From: Bordetella parapertussis
Lineage (GTDB): Bacteria > Pseudomonadota > Gammaproteobacteria > Burkholderiales > Burkholderiaceae_C
DNA: 5,586 nucleotides
Reading direction: 5' to 3'
NCBI GenBank assembly: GCA_945907335.1
Contig: CAMDSU010000132.1
Coordinates: forward strand, 1-5,586
The position numbers and the translations under genes were made by a program. Positions 1 through 4,971 of this stretch are shown here, piece by piece. The notes under the pieces are model-generated. The model was not told the origin of the DNA, ran no database searches, and was given only the letters and a program-made list of their open reading frames with translations. The stretch's first letter is position 1, and every line of letters starts with the position of its first letter.

Positions 1-255
1 TAGCACGCCATCAGCGCCGAGCATGACTTGGCTGACCTGAGGGGGGCCGGGCAGGGACGCCATCACCACATCTGCTTGTGCCACGGCTTGGGCGACCGAG
101 TGGGCTGCTTTGGCACCCAAGGCCACCAAGTTTGCTGTTTTTTCTGGCATTGAGTCCAACACCGTGACGTCATAACCGGCGCGTACCAAATTGGCGGCCA
201 TGGGGTTACCCATATTACCAACACCGATAAAAGCCACAGTTGGCAGGTAGTTCAT
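1..255 (-). CDS. NAD(P)-binding beta-hydroxyacid dehydrogenase (3-hydroxyisobutyrate dehydrogenase type), N-terminal part
   Basis: The 85 visible residues form the start of the Rossmann domain of the 3-hydroxyisobutyrate / tartronate semialdehyde / 6-phosphogluconate dehydrogenase superfamily. Seen: a first beta strand VAFIGVGNMGNPMAANL (about residues 7-23) with the glycine-rich dinucleotide-binding loop GxGxMGxPMAxNL, the second strand YDVTVLD, and SLPGPPQVSQVM (about 69-80), which corresponds to the conserved loop after the fourth strand. The family oxidises or reduces small beta-hydroxyacids with NAD(P) in the cytoplasm; the substrate cannot be told from this part because the catalytic lysine lies beyond the window edge. 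The ATG at 255-253 overlaps the methyltransferase stop as ATGA, so the gene is probably translationally coupled as the next gene of that operon. It is cut by the left end of the window. Family assignment is firm, exact enzyme unknown. Confidence 0.93.
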   Translation of the reverse strand, partial: MNYLPTVAFIGVGNMGNPMAANLVRAGYDVTVLDSMPEKTANLVALGAKAAHSVAQAVAQADVVMASLPGPPQVSQVMLGADGVL

Positions 256-962
256 GATTTTTTAAACTTCAGAAACTGCGGCTTATCACCCGCATAAGGC
301 TGGTAAATGAAGCCAAAACCTTTTAGCAGCTCCAAGGCTTCGGGAAAAGGGTAGGTGCGGTAATGGATGGTTTGCGCCATCAGCGTAGTGTCTCCATCAG
401 CCAAATAGTAGTGCTTTATGAAGCCATGGTCAGCAGGCTCAATTTTTTGCGAATACAGCATTCCGTTAGAGATGGGACTTGCGTAATCATGGTGCGGGCC
501 TTGAACGCCCAGCAGCAGTTGACCACCTGCTTTGACATGCTGCCCCACTTTGGATAAACCCTGCCGATTGGGTTCTTCTTGTGCAATGTGGCTGACCAAA
601 AAAGGCTCTGTGTCTCCGTCAATAACGAAATACCACACGCCGCCATAGGAAAAAGCCAAGTCGTAGGTTTGTTTCAAATGTAATTCAGTTACGTTTTGGT
701 GTTGCAACGTCACTTGGGGGAAATTTTGCAAGCGTTGCTGGGCAATGGACAACATGGCTTGGGTTAAGTCCACGCCAGTCAAGGCCAGGCTAGGTTGACG
801 CTTGGCCAAAGTTTCCAGTATCAAACCGGTGCCACAACCAATTTCTAGGACTTGGGAAAAAGGCAAATGTTGCACCAAGTTATCTACAATTTTGTCGTAA
901 TCATAATAACCAGATCTCATTATTAAGTCGTAATAAACCGACATATTCGTGTAATCGCCCAT
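252..962 (-). CDS. class I SAM-dependent methyltransferase
   Basis: Cytoplasmic methyltransferase of 236 residues with a Rossmann-type SAM-binding fold. Seen: motif I VLEIGCGTGLI (residues 38-48), an acidic residue ending the second strand in LTGVDLTQAM (D65), the post-II/motif III stretch YDLAFSYGGVWYF (100-112), and a later strand GGQLLLGVQGP (146-156). The C-terminal third (HYYLADGD, then a closing FGFIY strand) fits small-molecule methyltransferases of the methyltransferase 11/25 type. The substrate is unknown. The open frame continues upstream to 1175, but the first 71 codons look like non-coding DNA. I chose ATG 962-960 because AGGGAAG lies just upstream (972-966) and the family fold starts there; ATG 944-942 is an alternative. 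Its TGA overlaps the ATG of the dehydrogenase by four bases (ATGA), so the two are co-translated and may act on related metabolites. Confidence 0.88.
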   Translation of the reverse strand: MGDYTNMSVYYDLIMRSGYYDYDKIVDNLVQHLPFSQVLEIGCGTGLILETLAKRQPSLALTGVDLTQAMLSIAQQRLQNFPQVTLQHQNVTELHLKQTYDLAFSYGGVWYFVIDGDTEPFLVSHIAQEEPNRQGLSKVGQHVKAGGQLLLGVQGPHHDYASPISNGMLYSQKIEPADHGFIKHYYLADGDTTLMAQTIHYRTYPFPEALELLKGFGFIYQPYAGDKPQFLKFKKS

Positions 963-965
963 TAT

Positions 966-972
966 CTTCCCT
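966..972 (-). promoter_or_regulatory. ribosome binding site that decides the methyltransferase start
   Basis: On the minus strand AGGGAAG is followed by ATA and then ATG (962-960). It supports the 236-residue start over the 307-residue open frame beginning at 1175. Confidence 0.55.
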
Positions 973-1189
973 GGTAAACAGTTGACCGAGAGATCAGGAT
1001 GGCGCCATTTAGCGTAGCCCCCTAAAATTTGGAGCAAGCATATCAGCCTCAAACCAGCACACTTTTCTTCATCAGCCACCAGCGGATCACGCCGTGGCTT
1101 TAGTTCATTACCGCGCGCGCTCTTTGGTAGCTTGCGCGGGCACGTCATGGACTTAGGACATGTCTCGGACACCATAAATCACTGTCTAT

Positions 1190-1237
1190 CCTAGGGGGGA
1201 CGGTCAGGACAGACGGACAAGACACCCCCCCTTTAGG
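1190..1237. repeat. imperfect inverted repeat CCTAGGGGGG / CCCCCCCTTTAGG
   Basis: The two arms (1190-1199 and 1225-1237) can pair with a two-base bulge across about 25 bases. It lies downstream of the metallopeptidase and upstream of the methyltransferase. No T-run follows on either strand, so it is not a standard intrinsic terminator. Confidence 0.4.
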
Positions 1238-1306
1238 TGGGAGGGTATGTCCAATGTCCAGAAGTTAAAACGGGTTTTCTCTGGCAAGTGGGGAGTTAAC
1301 TCAACT

Positions 1307-1855
1307 TCATTGGTTAGGTTCGTTAAAGCAGCTTTTCTCAACCTCGTCATACATGGCTGCGCGCTGCGTGTCGCTGTGATAGACGTGCCAAATTTGATCC
1401 GCAATCGCGCGTGTCAAATGCTTGAACTCTGGGTTGCAATGGTGTTTGAGTTGGTCTTGAAAAGTGGTTTGTCCGCGTTGCCATTTGTTCTCTCGCAAAA
1501 TGAACGCATAGTGCACCAGTTCATGGCCTACCCCCCAGGTCACCATTTCCTTGCTGTATTGCTCGATAGTACGCGGGGCGATACTGATTTGCATTGCATA
1601 CTCAGGAAATTTCTCAGTCGGATATTGAAAACCCATGCGTGCAAAAGGCGGCACATGCCAGTCCAAAACCAATTTAGGTGGTGGTAAATCCGCAGGTGCG
1701 TGCGTGCTTGTTTTCACAAAATCCCATAACCGACCAATGACGTCGTAATCGATTTCAGGAGGCGTGTATTCGATTTGTTTGAAATCATTGGCGGCCATGA
1801 CTGAGCAGCACAGCCACACGCTTGAAAATGCAAAAAGAACCTTGTTTAACCGCAT
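1307..1855 (-). CDS. exported SprT-like zinc metallopeptidase
   Basis: Putative periplasmic or secreted zinc metallopeptidase of 182 residues. Seen: an N-terminal Sec signal (positive MRLNK, hydrophobic core to about residue 20, likely cleavage after VMA at 21). The zinc-binding motif HELVH is at 111-115, preceded by the hydrophobic strand MVTWGVG. About 24 residues later comes HCNPEFK (139-145), which resembles the HGxxFK signature of SprT-like domains where the histidine is the third zinc ligand. H111, H115 and H139 are therefore the predicted ligands and E112 the catalytic base. SprT and Spartan proteins are cytoplasmic or nuclear, so an exported version is unusual. AAGGAA lies six bases before the ATG. 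The gene stands alone, with a 344-base gap to the methyltransferase. Target is unknown. Peptidase fold fairly sure, SprT link inferred from motif spacing. Confidence 0.8.
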   Translation of the reverse strand: MRLNKVLFAFSSVWLCCSVMAANDFKQIEYTPPEIDYDVIGRLWDFVKTSTHAPADLPPPKLVLDWHVPPFARMGFQYPTEKFPEYAMQISIAPRTIEQYSKEMVTWGVGHELVHYAFILRENKWQRGQTTFQDQLKHHCNPEFKHLTRAIADQIWHVYHSDTQRAAMYDEVEKSCFNEPNQ

Positions 1856-1861
1856 GCCTTA

Positions 1862-1867
1862 TTCCTT
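1862..1867 (-). promoter_or_regulatory. ribosome binding site of the metallopeptidase gene
   Basis: AAGGAA on the minus strand, six bases upstream of ATG 1855-1853, fixes the start that gives a complete signal peptide. It lies inside a small palindrome ATTCC-TT-GGAAT (1861-1872), which could partly hide it in a hairpin. Confidence 0.5.
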
Positions 1868-1964
1868 GGAATAACTCCTAGTTTGGCATCAGGAGACCAA
1901 AGCCGGACTGGCCATGGGACATGCCCCTAACCCGCACGGGGTAGTGCGTGAATCACAAGGTAAC

Positions 1965-2018
1965 GGAGTCGAACTTTGACTTTTGAGGGTTCTAGCTCCA
2001 AGCATGGAGTCGAACTTT
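1965..2018 (+). repeat. two tandem copies of GGAGTCGAACTTT
   Basis: Copies at 1965-1977 and 2006-2018 are identical over 13 bases and stay alike for several more (TTTGACTTTTG versus TTTGGCTTTTC). A third copy is at 4763-4775 on the other side of the bactofilin/TetR module. The second copy is the head of the left flanking repeat. Confidence 0.75.
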
Positions 2019-2152
2019 GGCTTTTCGTATTCCAACCCCGCATCTAGAGCCTAACTTTTCGCGTGCAAAATGACGCTGCTTAGTGCAAAAAGTACGAAGT
2101 GCTGGAAAATTGTAATTTACGATTTTTTGGCAATTACACGAAATATTACTCG
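2003..2152 (+). repeat. left copy of the ~150-bp direct repeat flanking the bactofilin/TetR module
   Basis: The head CATGGAGTCGAACTTT (2003-2018) and tail AATTACACGAAATATTAC (2132-2149) are identical to the right copy at 4760-4913, and the head-to-tail spacing is 129 versus 133 bases. Inside, TTCCAACCCC (from 2030) sits at nearly the same offset as TTCGAGCCCC (from 4788), and TTCGCG occurs in both. The tail contains two octamers 12 bases apart, ATTACACG and ATTACTCG. The conserved tail is preceded by TTGGC in both copies. Confidence 0.65.
2110..2138. repeat. inverted repeat TGTAATT / AATTACA
   Basis: A perfect 7-base inverted repeat (arms 2110-2116 and 2132-2138) whose right arm is the start of the conserved tail of the flanking repeat. 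In the right copy the same tail pairs with a different partner (GTAATTA at 4918-4924), so a dyad at this end is kept although the sequence differs. Confidence 0.45.
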
Positions 2153-2282
2153 GCGGACGAAAAGCTATGTGCAAATGCATAACGACCTCTCAATATTCGG
2201 AGAAAGGTATACAGGCTAGCTTTCCATGCCAAAAAATTCATTAGAGAAATTTACATTTCATGCTTGAATCCACCACTTCATA

Positions 2283-2301
2283 AATTCGGATAAACCGAAT
2301 T
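2283..2301 (-). terminator. hairpin at the end of the bactofilin operon, weak terminator candidate
   Basis: AATTCGG (2283-2289) and CCGAATT (2295-2301) form a perfect 7-bp stem with a 5-base loop, overlapping the bactofilin stop codon. On the minus strand only a broken T-rich stretch (TTTAT) follows, so termination may be weak. On the plus strand ATTTCTTTT follows. Confidence 0.45.
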
Positions 2302-2650
2302 ATTTCTTTTGAACCATTGCCCCAGCTACTCGTCCGCCCTTTTGAATTTCCAATTCCCCATACTGAAGCGTGCCATCAATCAGTCCAGTTGAATGAATAA
2401 AGACAAGATCAGTGCAGATGACATCTTGATAAATCTCACCGCGAACACTGATTTCTTTTGTGCGAATTACACCTTTAACCATTCCGCCCTTGCCTACATC
2501 AAGACGCCCAACAGTAATCTCACCAGTGACAGAACCGTTGATCGAGGCCATGCCTTTTGCAGAAATAGAACCTTCAAAGGTAACGCCATATCCTATGAAC
2601 AAGCAATCGACGGCATCAGTATTTGAATTAACTTCCTCGGTATCAATCAT
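2300..2650 (-). CDS. bactofilin (polymer-forming cytoskeletal protein)
   Basis: A 116-residue protein that is almost entirely a bactofilin domain. Bactofilins form a right-handed beta-helix and polymerise without nucleotide into filaments that scaffold envelope or chromosome-positioning proteins. Seen: the opening IGYGVTFEGSISAKG (about residues 19-33), then regular rungs rich in glycine and valine (INGSVTGEI, LDVGKGGMVKGVI, ISVRGEIYQDVI), ending with the typical LEIQKGGRVAGAM (104-116). The N-terminal tail is short (about 18 residues) and acidic, with no clear membrane-binding stretch, and there is essentially no C-terminal tail. Its ATG lies within the stop of the RodZ-like gene (ATGA overlap, 2647-2650), so the two proteins are probably made together and may interact, with the RodZ-like protein giving the membrane link. 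There is no M23 peptidase neighbour, the more familiar bactofilin partner. Confidence 0.93.
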   Translation of the reverse strand: MIDTEEVNSNTDAVDCLFIGYGVTFEGSISAKGMASINGSVTGEITVGRLDVGKGGMVKGVIRTKEISVRGEIYQDVICTDLVFIHSTGLIDGTLQYGELEIQKGGRVAGAMVQKK

Positions 2651-3495
2651 GACTTCTCATTCAAAATAATTTGCTCTGGAAATGGTTCAGGGATTCGTAT
2701 AAGGTTGCCTTGGTAGTACAACTTTATTTTGGAAAATTCATGGCTAAAAATCTTAAATGGCGGCTGGCCATGTACGGTCTTCGCCTCCATAGGTTTGAAG
2801 CTTAATGTTTTGATTTCATTGGCATGGTCCATGACACAAACAGAAACTGAATCACTCGCTACCAAGTGAACGTAGTTGCCAGGCTTCATTGGCTTGGTAG
2901 CAATTTTTTCAATTGAACGAGTATCCCAATCACACTCTGTTGATAAGCTGATTTTGTTCATTTTTACTGTCGATGACAATCCTTTGTCAGATTCAACACT
3001 TGGGAGAAAAACTGCTTTTTGTTCAGTATGGGGGGCATTTTTTTGTTTTCCAATGTCTTCCTTCATTGAGTCAGGTCTTTGACTTTGAAAAAAAAAGAGT
3101 GCGATTAAAGTCACTCCAAAGCAAATCATGTAAAGATGGTTGGTTGAAACTCTAAAGTTAAATGGTTCTAGAATTTTCATTAGTTTTGTATAAACAACAC
3201 CTTCAGTCAGGGGAGCAGGTAATTCAGCAACAACAGCAAACAAACCTGACTCTATTGCCTCTTCTTTATGTGCAATGTGTACAACTTCAACCCCAAAAGA
3301 TCGGATCAATTTCCGACCTACCGTGAATTTAATTTCTGGGGTGTAAAAGGCTGATTCCCCTCCCTCTTCCAGCTGCTTGATTTGCATCTTTGAAAGGGAA
3401 TAGTTGCTTGCCAGCGTTGAAATATCAATTCCAGCAGCAATTCGTAATGACCGCAACTGCTCACAATGCTCAGGCAACCAAATAAATTTACTCAT
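2647..3495 (-). CDS. RodZ-like membrane protein: HTH, one transmembrane helix, periplasmic DUF4115-like domain
   Basis: A 282-residue predicted inner-membrane protein with RodZ architecture. Seen: an N-terminal helix-turn-helix of the HTH_25 type (about residues 10-72: LRSLRIAAGIDISTLAS, then SKMQIKQLEEGGESAF, then VGRKLIRSFGVE). A cytoplasmic linker follows, then a single membrane helix (about 121-137, YMICFGVTLIALFFF), a polar low-complexity linker (138-185), and a C-terminal domain (about 205-270). The tail PPFKIFSHEFSKIKLYYQGN matches the end of DUF4115 (PFxVxLG...VxLxYxG). In RodZ the HTH binds MreB and the C-terminus is periplasmic; here the neighbour is a bactofilin, so it may anchor that instead. 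It differs from housekeeping RodZ by sitting in a repeat-flanked accessory module. It starts 25 bases after the AraC-like gene and overlaps the bactofilin by ATGA. The ribosome site is weak (GAAG). Confidence 0.82.
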   Translation of the reverse strand: MSKFIWLPEHCEQLRSLRIAAGIDISTLASNYSLSKMQIKQLEEGGESAFYTPEIKFTVGRKLIRSFGVEVVHIAHKEEAIESGLFAVVAELPAPLTEGVVYTKLMKILEPFNFRVSTNHLYMICFGVTLIALFFFQSQRPDSMKEDIGKQKNAPHTEQKAVFLPSVESDKGLSSTVKMNKISLSTECDWDTRSIEKIATKPMKPGNYVHLVASDSVSVCVMDHANEIKTLSFKPMEAKTVHGQPPFKIFSHEFSKIKLYYQGNLIRIPEPFPEQIILNEKS

Positions 3496-3520
3496 GGTTG
3501 CTTCGCAAGATGAGCCATTG

Positions 3521-3805
3521 CTAAGTTGAAGAATGCGCTAAAAGCGAGGCGTAACGATTGGGGGCAACTGAAGAAAGGTTTATTCCTGTTAAAGCCTCTT
3601 TCCTCTTTCGAATCCAAGTCATGGGTGTCATGAGTTTGTTTTTTGAAAACTCTGATTGCAAAGTCAAATGATCTAAACCGCTCACATTTATCAAATCAAT
3701 CCAGTTGATCTGCTGATTGATATTCATATCAATCCATAAACACAAATCATCTATGGTTTTGTGATTTATTTGTGTGCTATTAAGAGTAAGTTGCTTGGCT
3801 AACAT
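3521..3805 (-). CDS. small protein with the first half of an AraC-type DNA-binding domain
   Basis: A 94-residue protein, first gene of the bactofilin operon. Seen: residues about 17-69 match the first HTH and linker helix of AraC/XylS domains: IDDLCLWIDMNINQQINWID, then the recognition-helix region VSGLDHLTLQSEFSKN (41-56), then TPMTWIRKRKEAL (60-72), equivalent to the conserved SPxxYLRxxRL. The second HTH, normally the next 40 or so residues, is missing; the chain ends after 25 unrelated residues. No frameshifted remainder is visible in the 25 bases before the RodZ-like gene. It has no sensor domain, so it is either a minimal DNA-binding or adaptor protein, or a decayed regulator kept as the operon head. 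The start at 3805 has only a weak GGTGA ribosome site. AraC resemblance is fairly clear; function unknown. Confidence 0.68.
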   Translation of the reverse strand: MLAKQLTLNSTQINHKTIDDLCLWIDMNINQQINWIDLINVSGLDHLTLQSEFSKNKLMTPMTWIRKRKEALTGINLSSVAPNRYASLLAHSST

Positions 3806-3882
3806 TTGTCAATTCACCAAAATAGTGCAAAATCAAGTGTATTTCATATATGTAGATTAAGTGTTCGGCTTATTTAAACGCA
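3806..3882. promoter_or_regulatory. divergent promoter region between the bactofilin operon and the TetR gene, with a candidate operator
   Basis: These 77 AT-rich bases must hold both promoters. ATTAAG (3856-3861) and CTTATT (3869-3874) form a near-perfect dyad with a 7-base spacer just upstream of the TetR start. That is a plausible TetR operator, though not a proven one. TATATG at 3847-3852 could serve as a -10. No well-matched -35/-10 pair is clear on either strand. Confidence 0.4.
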
Positions 3883-4572
3883 TTGAAAATCTTGAAAAAA
3901 TCAGCATTACCAAGGAAAAAGCCCAGTCAAAGTCGATCTCAGATGACTTTGCAATCTCTTCAAGATGCATTTGTTCGGGTTTTGATTGACCGCGGATATG
4001 AAAAAATGACCATCCGTGAAGTTGTAGCTGTTGCTGGCGTTGGGATTGGCACCTTTTACGATTACATGCCAAATTTAAGATCATTGGCAGCCTCAGCCAT
4101 CAATAAACGCTGCACAGAATCTGCGGCAGTTTTGAGTTCAACCATGATTGATCATGAAGGACTTTCAATTGAGTTAACGGTTGAACAATTGTTAAAAGCG
4201 TTAGTCAAAGAAGGCTTTGGTAATCCCAAGGAATGGACAGCGTTGTTGATGCTTGAACGCTTGGTCTCATCTGCTGCAGGATTAAAGAAAATTCACGATC
4301 TTTATGTGCAAATATGGTCCCATGCCATAAGGCATTCAACTTTTGATATTGATGAGGACAAACTGATCAGCGTATCCAGAATGGCCCATGCGATCAGCTA
4401 TGGCTGGTACTCGCATGACCTGCTTTTCTATATTGACGATCCGCGTCACACAAGATCGATTGAAGAAATTGCCCAAGGTATTATTGGAATTATCAAACTT
4501 ACAGTTTCTCCAGTACTGAATAGAAACCAGAATACATTGCTAGGTAGCTCAGTCGTTAGAGTGCTGGACTAG
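3883..4572 (+). CDS. TetR/AcrR-family transcriptional regulator
   Basis: A 229-residue cytoplasmic repressor-type regulator. Seen: a basic N-terminal arm RKKPSQSRSQ (11-20), the first helix TLQSLQDAFVRVLIDRGYEK, then the HTH TIREVVAVAGVGIGTFYDYMPN (43-64), close to the family consensus, and an all-helical C-terminal ligand/dimer domain (about 75-215). TetR proteins usually repress their own and a divergent operon until a small ligand binds; here that operon is the AraC-half/RodZ-like/bactofilin set. The ligand cannot be inferred. The start is TTG at 3883 (the frame is closed by TAG at 3853-3855, with no ATG before residue 21, which would cut the basic arm); a second TTG lies at 3892. No Shine-Dalgarno is evident at either, so translation is probably weak or leaderless, as fits a low-abundance repressor. 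Confidence 0.87.
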   Translation: MKILKKSALPRKKPSQSRSQMTLQSLQDAFVRVLIDRGYEKMTIREVVAVAGVGIGTFYDYMPNLRSLAASAINKRCTESAAVLSSTMIDHEGLSIELTVEQLLKALVKEGFGNPKEWTALLMLERLVSSAAGLKKIHDLYVQIWSHAIRHSTFDIDEDKLISVSRMAHAISYGWYSHDLLFYIDDPRHTRSIEEIAQGIIGIIKLTVSPVLNRNQNTLLGSSVVRVLD

Positions 4573-4653
4573 CCAAAGCTAAATATAACTTCTCCGCAAC
4601 TGTAAAAATTACGATTACAGCATCCTATTTGTTACTGTAAAAATAGTTTGGCT
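4571..4653. repeat. nested inverted repeats right after the TetR gene
   Basis: The outer arms AGCCAAAGCTA (from 4571) and TAGTTTGGCT (4644-4653) pair over 10 bp with one bulge and overlap the TetR stop codon. Inside lies a perfect 6-bp inverted repeat CTGTAA (4600-4605) / TTACAG (4615-4620). ACTGTAAAAAT also occurs twice directly (4599-4609 and 4634-4644). It could be a transcript 3' end structure or a protein site; no clear U-run follows. Confidence 0.45.
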
Positions 4654-4759
4654 TTAAACTCCGAAATGGGCAAATGAAACGTCGAAGCTAGTTGATGAGT
4701 TGGTTAGACTCCGAAAATTAAACTCTACCAATTTGGGCCCTAACAATTCGATGTCCGAT

Positions 4760-4913
4760 CATGGAGTCGAACTTTTAAGAAATTTAGTTCGAGCCCCAAA
4801 CGTGTCGTCGAAGTTTTGGGGTCAAAATTCGCGGGTCAAAACCTGAAAAACTAGGTTTTCACCTCGCCAGTTGCAATATGCAACTCTTGGCTAATTACAC
4901 GAAATATTACACG
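4760..4913 (+). repeat. right copy of the ~150-bp direct repeat flanking the bactofilin/TetR module
   Basis: The head CATGGAGTCGAACTTT (4760-4775) and tail AATTACACGAAATATTAC (4893-4910) are identical to the left copy at 2003-2152 and in the same orientation. The interior is diverged but keeps TTCGAGCCCC (from 4788), TTCGCG (4828-4833) and TTGGCT just before the tail. The tail ends as two perfect octamers ATTACACG (4894-4901 and 4906-4913), 12 bases apart. Confidence 0.65.
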
Positions 4914-4924
4914 TTCCGTAATTA
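4892..4924. repeat. inverted repeat TAATTAC / GTAATTA around the repeat tail
   Basis: Perfect 7-base arms at 4892-4898 and 4918-4924 enclose the two ATTACACG octamers. The arrangement of direct octamers plus an outer dyad looks like a protein-binding site, possibly for a recombinase; that is inference. Confidence 0.45.
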
Positions 4925-4949
4925 TCAATATAAGTCATTGATTTATAAT
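4922..4949 (+). promoter_or_regulatory. sigma-70-like promoter upstream of the tRNA-Asn fragment
   Basis: A perfect -10 TATAAT (4944-4949) lies 16 bases after a weak -35 TTATCA (4922-4927). Transcription would start near 4956 and run into the tRNA fragment and its terminator. It may be the promoter of a small RNA, of a truncated tRNA gene, or of the element itself. Confidence 0.45.
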
Positions 4950-4971
4950 GTTTTTTGACGAGCCTGGATTT

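Larger units (their letters stand above)
963..1306. other. non-coding stretch with clustered GGACA/TGTCC words and inverted repeats; possible decayed IS end
   Basis: No gene is supported here. The methyltransferase frame stays open to 1175 on the minus strand, but that peptide has no recognisable domain. Seen: GGACA at 1156-1160, 1167-1171, 1207-1211 and 1215-1219, then the same word inverted (TGTCC) at 1248-1252 and 1255-1259. The perfect palindrome GACATGTC lies at 1157-1164. CCTAGGGGGG (1190-1199) faces CCCCCCC-TT-TAGG (1225-1237). GAGTTAACTC (1293-1302) is a perfect 10-base palindrome. Multiple short TGTCC-like repeats in both orientations recall the ends of some insertion sequences, but no transposase fragment is recognisable. 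That link is a guess. Confidence 0.35.
1856..2299. other. non-coding interval carrying repeats, left flank of the bactofilin module
   Basis: This holds 444 bases without a supported gene. Seen: the small hairpin CGCAC-GGGGTA-GTGCG (1933-1948), two tandem copies of GGAGTCGAACTTT (1965-1977 and 2006-2018, 41 bases apart), the left copy of a flanking repeat of about 150 bp (2003-2152), an inverted repeat TGTAATT/AATTACA (2110-2138), and the hairpin at the bactofilin stop. A 62-residue minus-strand frame at 1992-2180 lies over these repeats and looks spurious. Confidence 0.6.
4573..4971. other. non-coding interval, right flank of the module up to the tRNA fragment
   Basis: About 400 bases with no supported gene on either strand. 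It holds the nested inverted repeats after the TetR gene, two copies of ACTCCGAAA (in 4656-4720), the right copy of the flanking repeat (4760-4913), a small palindrome GTTGC-AATAT-GCAAC in 4870-4884, and a promoter-like sequence before the tRNA fragment. Confidence 0.6.

Noticed and set aside
252..1175. 307-residue reading of the methyltransferase
   Set aside because: The first 71 residues have no methyltransferase or other domain and cover a repeat-rich spacer; a good ribosome site precedes the internal ATG at 962.
1247..1687. 146-residue plus-strand frame
   Set aside because: It lies antisense to the metallopeptidase, which has a signal peptide, a zinc motif and a ribosome site; the plus-strand peptide shows no domain.
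1992..2180. 62-residue minus-strand frame
   Set aside because: It runs across the flanking repeat and inverted repeats, lacks a recognisable motif and has no clear ribosome site.
2633..2645. TCCTCGGTA as a possible 5' half of the tRNA-Asn
   Set aside because: It is part of the bactofilin start region and is not followed by a D-arm; chance match.
2393..2669. plus-strand frames opposite the bactofilin
   Set aside because: Shadows of the periodic bactofilin codons; no domain, and the minus strand is clearly coding.
1965..4775. CRISPR array from the GGAGTCGAACTTT repeats
   Set aside because: Only three copies, two of them 41 bases apart and the third 2.7 kb away, with no spacer regularity and no cas genes.
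4736..4800. integron attC site (CCTAACAATTCG resembles the start of some cassette attC sites)
   Set aside because: No matching GTTRRRY end within the normal attC length and no fold with paired L/R boxes; GCCTAAC at 2049 likewise lacks a partner.
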